DNA from: Pycnococcus provasolii
Taxonomy: Eukaryota; Chlorophyta; Pseudoscourfieldiophyceae; Pseudoscourfieldiales
Direction of reading: 5' to 3'
Assembly (NCBI GenBank): GCA_049487715.1
Contig: CP150551.1
Location: 186,001-250,000, forward strand
Length of the DNA: 64,000 nt
Under the pieces are notes generated by a model, which did no database searches, was not told the DNA's origin, and worked only from the letters and a program-made list of their open reading frames with translations. The position numbers and the translations under genes are program-made. The stretch's first letter is position 1. The number at the start of each line of letters is the position of its first letter. This document shows, piece by piece, positions 42,465 to 51,300 of the stretch.

Positions 42465-43273
42465 GTGGTGGTGGTTGAGGAGCAGGTGGATGCGCATCTG
42501 CTACTCGCCGCGCATGTGCATGGCCTGACGTACGACTCGCGCTGCGGCCTCGCCAATGTGCGTGCTGCCTACTCCCGTGCTCTGACGGACTACACCCCTC
42601 TACGCGAGTTGGCGGAGCGTGCCGGTTACCTCGCCGATGCACCTGACGCTGACGTGGAGGTGTTCGTTCGGTATCTGCAGCGTCGTCTGTCATCCCTTCT
42701 CGATGGTGTGTGTACTGCACAACAAACAATGAGCACACGCCGCACGCGGTGGTGGAACGCATTGCGCTGACCCAGCTTGGGTGCGTGCATATGGCTAAGG
42801 TCATGTACCGTGCGGAACAATCATCTGCACCCACACCACCCGCAGACACCCGCAAGCGCAAGCACGCAACTGATGACGTTGTCGCACAACATTGTGAGGA
42901 TGGTGTGTCGATTGCTAAGACGTATACTCGCGATATTGTAAAGCTGCGCAAAGTGGACTGCTGCAAATGGTGCGCTGGAGATTTCACCATCAGGTACTCT
43001 TCTCAAAAGCCAATCCGGAACACATGCGAAGGCCGCGTCGTGTGCGCGCCCTGCCTCCAGCATGTCAAAAATAATGAACGTCGTGGAACTCTTGGTAAGC
43101 TGCCGCCGCTCGCCTGCTGCATCAAAACCAAACACTTGTCAAAGGTGTTGCAAGTGCCCATGCCCGGAGGACGAAAAGGAGAGAAGAAGTACGAGCTCAA
43201 GCCCATCCTGCGCAAGGGTGAAGCGGTGAATGGCAACGATGCCCACTACTACGCGAAGCTGCACGACCTTTAA
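42465..43273 (+). CDS. Cys-rich (zinc-binding-like) protein, unknown, one frame break
   Basis: Two overlapping frames give one sensible protein: the first ends 'VEVFVRYLQRRLSSLLDG' and the second continues 'VYCTTNNEHTPHAVVERIALTQLG'. The slip falls inside gtgtgtgt at 42706-42713; removing one GT unit joins them, so a dinucleotide-repeat length error is likely. The C-terminal half has 'CCKWCAGDF' and 'TCEGRVVCAPCLQHV', four to six Cys spaced like a zinc ribbon, then a basic tail 'MPGGRKGEKKYELKP'. The start is unclear: the frame is open from at least 42363 with no ATG, while an ATG at 42376 lies in a different frame. No family recognised. TGTAA occurs 78 bases after the stop. Confidence 0.5.
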
Positions 43274-43484
43274 CTTGTTGTTTTTTTTTGGTGTGAGAGT
43301 TTGAGTTTGAGTTTGAGTTTGGTAATAAACATTTTTTTGGAAAAACTTGTTGTAACACAAACAATTGTGAATGCACATGCGCGTCGATGCGTCAATGCGA
43401 AACAACGTGGGATTAGCCAAAAGAGCCCCACTCACGCAAAACAAAACAAGGTTGAACTCCCTCGCCAAGAGCACTAACCACTGC

Positions 43485-44141
43485 TCACAGATCAGCCGTC
43501 TGCGGCTCCCAGTTTCCGTTCGTGAGTATGGATCCGGAGACGATGTCGTGCTTGCCGTACGTCGCAATACGGAACGTCTTCGTTTCTCCCTCCCTGCTGG
43601 AAGGAAGGGGAACACTCACGGTGGCCACACGCACTTCCGTTCCTGGACTAATGGCACGTTTTTCCGTTTCGCATAGCACGGGTGATAGTGCCGCCGCCGC
43701 CGCCGACCCAGACGCGTCCCAGACGCGACCCAGACGACCACCATCTGGAGACAAGGTCGCATCCCGTTGGTTGAGTGGCACACTGTTGTGACTGTTGTCG
43801 TTGGCGTGCGTGCGTGCGAGCCCACCATCTTGTTCGCGACGGCGAGAATAATCAGGTACGCTAGCACCGCTCACGCCAATAGCATTTCCAGTCTCTCGCT
43901 GATTTCCGCTCTTCCTAAACCTGCGCGCAGCAGCATGTCGCGGAGGTCGTCGTAGTTGCTCGCGTCGACGACGTACTGCTGCTGTCTCTCGAAGCGTGGT
44001 CGTGGCGTTGTTCCTAGTTAGCTTAACTAACAGTGCGGCGCTGCCTATATTTAGTATAGTAATAAGCAGTACGCCAAGCAGGATAAGCGTGCTAGGGAGG
44101 CGACGTTGAGGTGATGGTGCCTTCCTCGTCGGTGATGCCAT
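43485..44141 (-). CDS. Type II membrane protein with a truncated FkbM-methyltransferase-like end
   Basis: 218 residues from ATG 44141; the longer frame to 44213 starts with TTG. A single signal-anchor near residues 15-42 ('TLILLGVLLITILNIGSAALLV') is followed by an Arg-rich stem. The last 35 residues, 'FRIATYGKHDIVSGSILTNG' and 'NWEPQ', resemble the segment that precedes FkbM-type SAM methyltransferase domains in algal proteins, but the frame stops at once, before any 'DxGANxG' SAM motif. Only 211 bases separate this stop from the convergent neighbour, so the domain is missing. Likely a truncated gene; alternatively a short secretory-pathway protein. Confidence 0.45.
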   Translation of the reverse strand: MASPTRKAPSPQRRLPSTLILLGVLLITILNIGSAALLVKLTRNNATTTLRETAAVRRRREQLRRPPRHAAARRFRKSGNQRETGNAIGVSGASVPDYSRRREQDGGLARTHANDNSHNSVPLNQRDATLSPDGGRLGRVWDASGSAAAAALSPVLCETEKRAISPGTEVRVATVSVPLPSSREGETKTFRIATYGKHDIVSGSILTNGNWEPQTADL

Positions 44142-45056
44142 GATGAAGTTGCAACAGTCCGAAGTGTGCCAAGCGCTACTGTGAGTATGGCGGCGAATCT
44201 GAAATCTGATCAAATCAAATCATGTTCGCGATTGGGGGTTGGGACTGCTCTGGGCGTTGAGAAATTTCTGATTTTCCGAGAGGGGGTCTACCATCATCAA
44301 GGGCGCCATTTGTTTTTTGGCTTCACATCCGTCTCATCTGTCACTTCCGTCACTTGTGGTGGTGGTGGTGATGATCATGATGCTGAATGTGATGATAGTA
44401 GCGCTTGCTGTGGTGGTGGTAGCTTCGGCACAACAGCATACTCCATCTTCTTCCTCTCCTCTCCCAGAGACATCGGAGCTCTTTGTGGTCGACGACGACC
44501 TGTCATCAGCTCGGTACGTACCCATGTGGTCTCCTCCTCCCTCAACAACAACGAATGGGCAGCAGGATTATGGCAAACATGAGCCTCGCTTCCACGTGTG
44601 GACGCCACGCGTGATTGTGCCATCCGGAGGGGTGTCACCAGTACTTCCGCTCGTTCTATTTAGCGTGGGATGGAACGCATCATGCAAAGATCATTTTCAT
44701 GCCACACTTGCGGAGACAGCCTCGAAGCTTGGTGCGGTAGTGTGCTGTCCGAAGGAGCGAGATGAGCTTGCGGCTTGCGAGACGACGCTGCGACATTGGT
44801 GGGCGCTAGTCACAGCTGCGAGTGGCATTGAGTTATCGCGTACAGACGTTGCAGTGGTCGGACATAGCATGGGAGGGGCTCAGGCTCTCATGCACAGCGC
44901 GTGGCGACACAGCAGCAAGGCAATCGCACCACCAAAGGTCACCGTGTCTCTAAGTCCGTATCTGCTTGGTGGGACGACGCTGGACGACACCCCCCCTCCA
45001 TTGACCTCGGTGCGGAATCCAATCGTGTTTGTCACTGGGGATGCTGACATCTCGGC

Positions 45057-45842
45057 GGGGAAAAGGGCAAACGCCCGTTCAAAAGGGGGCAAATACCCGA
45101 CGGGCGCCCGACGGGCGTTTGCCCCCTCCGAACGGGCGGAACGGGAGTTTGACCCCCCCGAACGGGTGGTATGACTCCCTTTTTTGGTCGTAGATGTAAG
45201 TCGCAGTCAGATTTTTCTGACCACCCCCTAGTCGGGTGAAATGGTCTGTCACCTATTTTTTTCGAATTGCGACCATTTCCGTGGTTTTATGGTCGGGGAA
45301 AATGGTCGGGGAGGGAAATTATGTTTGCTCGCCATGCCGGCGCCATGGCGTCGTCGCCGGCGCTAGTGGCGTGCGTAGTGGCGCAGTCTGTGGCGCCTGA
45401 CTGTTGTCCTGGCTTACCGGCTGCCCTGTGACAACGTTTGAGACACTCATGTAAGAACATGTAACAACATCTTTCACATTACATCAACATGGAGGGGGAA
45501 GGCGACCTTAAGGATGCGGCAAGATGTTGTTGATGATGTTACACAATAGTCTTACAAGAGGCTCACGTGCACCTGAACAGTCAGCCAGGCAGCCAGGCAC
45601 GCCACTGCGCGCCACAGACTGCGCCACTACGCGCGCCACTAGCGCCGGCGACGACGCCATGGCGCCGGCATGGTGGGCAGACAGGTCGGGTTAGGTCGGG
45701 GAGGGACCCCTCCCCGACCAAATCACCGACCAAAAGTTCGTGAGGGAACTTGGGAGGAACCCCTCCCCTGGTGTCCCGTTACGAGAAATAAGTCGGGGTC
45801 TGTTTTGTCCCCCGTTCCGAACGGGGGTTAGTCCCGAGTTCC
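45057..45842. mobile_element. Non-autonomous TIR element, Mutator-like (786 bp, 9-bp target duplication)
   Basis: Flanked by 'catctcggc' at 45048-45056 and 45843-45851, a 9-bp direct duplication as made by Mutator-type transposases. The ends are imperfect inverted repeats of about 40 bp: left 'ggaaaagggcaaacgcccgt...', right (complement) 'ggaactcgggactaaccccc...', sharing 'cccgttc..aa.ggggg'. No transposase frame. Contains a nested 65-bp inverted repeat. No GT/AG lies at its ends, so splicing as an introner is unlikely. Confidence 0.82.
45332..45673. repeat. Nested inverted repeat (65-bp arms, 212-bp loop)
   Basis: Arms 45332-45396 and 45609-45673 are reverse complements with one mismatch by eye, starting 'ccatgccggcgccatggcgt'. 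The loop holds further weak inverted similarity ('gtaagaacatgtaacaacat' against 'gatgttacacaatagtcttac'). Confidence 0.85.
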
Positions 45843-46339
45843 CATCTCGGCTCCACCAATCATTCCCAAAGCCATGATGGCAACGGAAGCGAACTCTACT
45901 TCTACCCAACAAGGAGGTGGAGTTGGAAACGATCGACTGTACTACGAGATTGAAAATGGTACCCACAACGATATACAGGATCCTAGAGGTGCTTTGAATT
46001 CAGCACAGCTCGATTCGTGCTTGAATCTCTTTCGACGCCTCTCGCCCATCGCTCTTTACGCGCCGGAGCAAGTACATGAAAATGCAGATGAGCTCATGAA
46101 GTGTGCAAATGCCACGGACAACAATGCACGACTTGCGGCTCATAGGCACCTGTACCTCGCACTCGCTTGCTATCTCGACAGCGCCAACCATGACGCTGTG
46201 GCGGATGTCTCTGCGTGCACCGCGTGGCGAGAGGAGGGACGGGCAATGGCGCAGATCGCCGCAGCGAGTCAGCAGGCTATTGAAGCTGCACGGCATGCGC
46301 AGGAAGCGGCAGTCGCGGCTGGCGGCTAACCAACTTGAG

Positions 46340-47293
46340 TCAATCATCATCAGGGAATGACTGATGACTGATGACTGATCCCTTCGGACCGTCAACCGCC
46401 GGGTTGAAGCAGTCGATTTTCTCCTCGGGTATCGCGTTGAAAAATCCGACAATCTCGTAGAGGCCCAGCAGTCGGCGTTTGTCGTGACGGTCGAGCTCGA
46501 AGCCGGCGTCCTTGAAGATGTGCCCGATATCGTCAACGAATGTCATCTCTGTACCGTCGAGCACGATGCGACCGATGTGCGTCACGAGCTGCACGGTGGT
46601 TCCGTATTTGGATTTGGCTGAAGGCAAACGCGCATATCCGAGGACGACAAGGTCGATGTGCGCGAGCCCTTTGGTGACTTCGAACCGCTGAAGCTCGCGA
46701 AAGAACGCGTTTGGCAGGCAGCTCATGAGTTCGGACGGTATGTTCGTCTGTGCGGTTTTCACTGGAACTTCGGCGCTGCCCTTGACCGTCATGAGGCCGG
46801 ATGACATATCCGTGTGCGTTTCTTTCGTGAGCTCAATCATCGCGTAGGTAGTTCCAGCGAGTGATGCTAAAGCAGTAAATAAGAGCGCCATTAATCCCAG
46901 CCCTATGCGCAAGTAGACAGATGCACGTCTCTTCTGACGCACATAAAGCTCGGCGGCGGCGGCGAGTTCTGATTGGGAAATGAAGCCGTCACCGTCGAGG
47001 TCGAACTTCATTAGAGTAGCTTGGAGCGACTCCGGGAACGCGCCGAGTGAGATGTTACCGCCCTTGGGTGAGTTCCCTAGGTGGAACATTTGTGCGGCTC
47101 TTTCGATCTCACCCAACGCGACGTTGCCGTTATTGTCGGCGTCGAACTTCAACAAACAGTCTTTCAGGTCGTCACTGAGATTACCAATATCACTCACGTC
47201 AACGCCGTCAATGGTCAAACTGCGGCGGAGCTTTCCAGGTACTCCTCGTTGGGGCGATGGTGCACCTCCTCCAGTTGCTCCGCTGTCGGACAT
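46340..47293 (-). CDS. EF-hand protein with one transmembrane segment
   Basis: 317 residues from ATG 47293. Two canonical calcium loops: 'DADNNGNVALGE' near residues 50-61 and 'DLDGDGFISQSE' near 97-108. One strong hydrophobic span follows at about 125-148 ('LRIGLGLMALLFTALASLAG'). The remaining 170 residues, with 'ELMSCLPNAFFRELQRFEV' and 'GTEMTFVDDIGHIF', have no domain I recognise and would lie across the membrane from the EF-hands. It may couple calcium to a membrane process. Its 3' end is 10 bases from the stop of the convergent hydrolase, and no break is seen. Confidence 0.8.
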   Translation of the reverse strand: MSDSGATGGGAPSPQRGVPGKLRRSLTIDGVDVSDIGNLSDDLKDCLLKFDADNNGNVALGEIERAAQMFHLGNSPKGGNISLGAFPESLQATLMKFDLDGDGFISQSELAAAAELYVRQKRRASVYLRIGLGLMALLFTALASLAGTTYAMIELTKETHTDMSSGLMTVKGSAEVPVKTAQTNIPSELMSCLPNAFFRELQRFEVTKGLAHIDLVVLGYARLPSAKSKYGTTVQLVTHIGRIVLDGTEMTFVDDIGHIFKDAGFELDRHDKRRLLGLYEIVGFFNAIPEEKIDCFNPAVDGPKGSVISHQSFPDDD

Positions 47294-48364
47294 GAGTTCA
47301 GAATTCTTCTTATGTCAGCCCGGCCACCAAGTGCTACTACTACTCCGGCCGGCCGGCCACAAGCTACCGTACCACTATTTCTTCAGAGTTAAGATACCTT
47401 AGTGACGGAGCGTTCCGCCTTCTGTACAGGTCTCGCAAGAAGGTAGGTGCCCACTCACCAGGTCCACTCACTCACCCCTCCCTCCCAGGTGTTGCAAGAC
47501 GGGACCCGCGGACCTCACCCCGGCTTGTCGTCCAGTTGCGAGTCGTCGCGGTTCGGTTCCTTCTTGCCACGTAAAAGGTTGGTTCTTCGTACAGTCATTT
47601 GTTTCAAGTTGTCCCCCCTCCTAGGCCAAAACACAGTCATTGCACAATCATGATTTACACGAACAAGGGAGCCCGTTGCAGGCTACGCCCCGCATGGGAG
47701 TTCAGTTCAGTTGGGAGGGGGAACTCCCCGTTGCACAGTCCCCGTTGCATCCTCAAGCGAACGACATGCGATTTCCTGGTCATACGTTCCCGTTGTGGGA
47801 AATTCAGCCCATTGATTTCCAGGTTACTGTATGTTCCCGTTGTGGGAAATTCAGCCCATTCCCGTTATAGTAAGTCCAAGGGGCCAAAGAGGGGTTTGCG
47901 CCGCCTCGGCGCCACGCCCACTAGGGGTTGGCACCACACTGATAAGGGTCCGGAGATTTATTCCGTCACCGGGACTGACTACAACTGCACCCAGTCCAGT
48001 AATCGCGGCTACATATGGGTGCAAACTGCAAAGGTGCCAAACTGCTGGTCTTTGCTACTGCGGAGAAGGCAGCGGATGCGGCGGCTACTCGGCGTATTGC
48101 ATCAACATGTGAGAGCCGACGCCGACAATTAATACGGCCGAGGCGGGTGGTTCGACGGGAGGCCTTTTAAATCACACGTGTTTGAGAAAGAATTCAGGCA
48201 AAAATCCAAGAAACACAACATCATGTATACAGTACAAATTCAAACTTTAGTATTACAAGCCACGTGATTGCTCCGCGCGACGACGCACGTGCACGAAGAG
48301 ACTGCCCTCCGTCGTGCGCTCGCCGAATGCGCCAACGCGGCTAATTTTGGTATATAGGGGATAC
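47294..48364. other. Intergenic region with a possible decayed Cys-rich gene
   Basis: A 28-bp sequence 'gttcccgttgtgggaaattc...' is repeated at 47786-47813 and 47833-47860. From about 47940 to 48117, two overlapping plus frames give 'IYSVTGTDYNCTQSSNRGYI' and 'GLCYCGEGSGCGGYSAYCIN', which read like the two halves of a small secreted Cys-rich domain with a frame slip near 48050. No start codon or signal peptide can be assigned. Confidence 0.35.
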
Positions 48365-51300
48365 TCACATCTCGTCATTTTCGCGAAGCACGTCGCGAAG
48401 CCACATGGCACAATTCCAATCTGAAGCATCACCCTTGCTTGCCTTTGCTTCAAGAACTGCAAAGTCCACACTTGCGCTTGCGACCTTTGTAAGACTACTG
48501 TCTGCACGAATGATATTGACAAGCGTTTTCAGAGCAGCTTCGCTTACCTCCTCAACACCGGTGAGGCACATGCCGATGCGCGGCACCACTTCAGAAGCTG
48601 GAAGTCCCCCAAGCCATGCGTCGCCGACGGTTGCGACAACATTTCCCACAATCTCAACCGCGTATTGCGCGGTGACATTGCTAACATCCGCCGAATGCAC
48701 GGCGACTGCTGACTGCGACGAACCCGCTGGCGCCGGTGCAGGTGCCCGAGTTGAACCTGCAGATTGATCATCTTTGGGAAGTGCGGCTATAACTGCTGCG
48801 CGAAGAGGTTCGTGTTCCCAAATGCGATTGTCCACAAATACCAGATTGCGAGCAGCACCAAGTGCGAGGCACCGGATGTCTAAGTCATCGCTTGCCAGTG
48901 CGTGTGACAGGCACGTTTCGACATAGGGCACGATGTACGAGCTAAGCGAATGCTGGCATGCATCGTGGCAGCTCAGACTCGCAAGGCAGCTAAGACATCC
49001 TCGCATGGCATCTGCAGTCCCATCACAGTCGCACAATGCCGGGAACAGATCCTCGGCACGTGCGCAGAGCTGAGCAGCCAGCGCGGAATCGCGTGCGAAT
49101 GCTGCCGCGGCGTGCGCTGCCATCGCATGAGCGTCCGCTCGAAACATCTCCCTCTCGCAGTGCGGTGCTGCGGGGAGCGGCGTGGCTGCGGAAGTCACCC
49201 TGGTGTTGGCAGCTGCGGCGGCACCCTTTGATGGGCGATTTTCCGCCAAGCACGAGACGATGCGAGAAGTCAACACGCCTCCACCACATTTGCTGAGATG
49301 CTCGGTGCCCTTAGGCACGGGCGTCGTGGCTGCACGCTGCATCACCAGACTTGCATCCGCACTCCATGGTACAGTTGGCGACGCAAAGACGCCGCACTCT
49401 AATAGCCATGGCGCCTCTTTCTCGAAGCATCGACGCACATCTTTTGCACTTCCACCACAAGTGAGTGGAAGCGCCCATGCTGCCGCCTCGACGAGGCCCC
49501 GCGAGCTAAGCCTGCGAAGCTGCTCCTCAGTCAGCACACATGGGTCTCGACTCAGCCGGAAGATTGCAAGTGCCGAGCAACACGCTGCTGGACCGTCGGC
49601 ACGAATTGCGCACCCGTACAGCATATCGAAGCACAGCTCGGAAAGCGCGAGGCGTAGAGGATGGCAAGGGAGGGCGGCAAGCTCGAGAAGTGCTGAGGCT
49701 GCACAGGCTGCCGCGGACGGGTTCGGTGGCGCCGCCGCGGCGGGGGAGCCGAGCACAAGTGCGAGTCCAGTTAGCAGAGACTGACGCAATTCCGGTGCAA
49801 GGGATAGCAGGCAATTGTCTTTCTCCGCTGCCAGGATGCGAATTACGCTGAGTAATAGGCCTGCGGCCATCGCCGCCACCTCGTCTGGATGTGCAGTGTC
49901 CTCCCCGCCTGTGGACGACGCGAAAAGCAACGACGCGAGATGCGATAGGCTCGCGGCATCGCCTGCAATGCTTTCGATCCAGTGGTGACGAGGCAGCGCT
50001 GGACAGAGAGGGTCCGCGAAGATCCGTCGCGCCACCTCGAGACAGCTTGCGATGACAACCACGTCGCGCGTTGGCGCCGGAACGTCCGAATGGAGCGACG
50101 TTGCGATTTCTGTGCGTAAATCATCACATTTGGCAACCGCATGACGCGCGCCCGCATACCGCACAACTGCTGCAAGAGTCATGGCGTAGTATCTTCGACG
50201 AAGCGCACAGGAATCATCATCCAGTGATGCTTGCAAGAAACCGTTGGCTAGGCAGCGTGCGATCGCCCCTCCACCATCTGTGGTATTCAAAACCTCAGCC
50301 TGCTGTGTGCACGGCTCGGAGAGGAGATTCAACCAGAGTCCAGCGAGTGCGTCCGCACTTGCATCTGCATCAGAATCTTCAGTTGTCTTCGCCTCATTGT
50401 ACAGGTTAAGCAGGGCTTCGGTGCTTCCTGGCAACACAGAAATTTCCTGACGCGCGGCTGGAATCAGTGCAAGGTTGCGTAGAGCCCCGAGTACGGCGGG
50501 TCGAAAGTTCGCCACGTTGCCGCCATTTTCCAGAGCCGCGAGTGCAGCGAACATGCTCTTCGATAGAGTAGACGCCATTCCCGCGACCGTGGGCTGGCTT
50601 GCGTGGTGGCCAGCGAGATTACCGATGATCGCAGCCGCGTACGATGGAACACAAGTCTCCTCCGATGGCAGCGGTACCGCATCCACCGGCTCTAACTTCT
50701 GCAGGCAAGCAAGAAGGGCGTTGAGTGCACCGGGCGTCGCGGCAATGCGAGCAGACACTGCCGAGTCGAGAGAGAGCGAAGCGAGCGCGGAAAGTATGCG
50801 TGCGCAGGGGAAACGGTCGCTCGCATTCTGTAGCAGTCCCACGAGCGCGGCAATCACACCGGGCGTGGCCCCAACCGCCGATCGCACTGCCACATCCTGA
50901 GCGAGCGCACCGAGAGCACCAGCTGCTATGGTCGACACGGCTCCAGGTCCTCGCAACGCATCCACTAGGCAATTTAATATGCTTTCGTTCTTGTTGTGCG
51001 CCTTGTGGCTAAAGCGCACCATCACACGCCGATTCGTTGGTCCTGACTCCGCAAGCGTCCACATTGCCACGCAGGCTGCGCTTCGCGCACGTCCAAGCTC
51101 CGAGGCGGTGGAACCTGAGCCGCGCAATAAACCACCGAGACCTGAGAGAACATTCGAGTTACGCGCGAGACATCCGTCTGGAAGGCGCGCCGCAATCTGG
51201 CAGATCAGATGCGCGCAGAGCATGCGCGGATCGTCATCGGCGCACACGACATTTCCCGTAAAGTCTTTCGAGGCTGTTAGAGGATCTGAGATGGAAGGAT

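Larger units (their letters stand above)
44371..46329 (+). pseudogene. Secreted alpha/beta hydrolase interrupted by a transposable element
   Basis: Start at ATG 44371, giving a clean signal peptide ('MIMMLNVMIVALAVVVVASA'); earlier frame starts with TTG. The catalytic Ser is in 'VVGHSMGGAQAL' (about residue 166). The Asp motif 'VFVTGDADISA' ends at 45056, where the frame enters a repeat element and stops at 45174 after 39 foreign residues. The missing C-terminal part resumes at 45852: 'PPIIPKAMMATEANS' through 'YYEIENGTHNDI', which supplies the catalytic His (codon 45964-45966), to the stop at 46329. Removing the element and one 9-bp duplicate rejoins the two parts in frame. The fold resembles cutinase/PETase-like or chlorophyllase-like serine hydrolases. 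The present allele should yield a protein lacking His. Confidence 0.8.

Noticed and set aside
45057-45174. Native C-terminus of the hydrolase ('GKRANARSKGGKY...')
   Set aside because: These codons lie inside the transposable element; the true C-terminal part with the catalytic His resumes after the second target duplicate.
45048-45851. Introner-type intron in the hydrolase gene
   Set aside because: No GT donor or AG acceptor at the element boundaries, and 786 bp with TIRs and a 9-bp duplication fits a Mutator-like insertion better.
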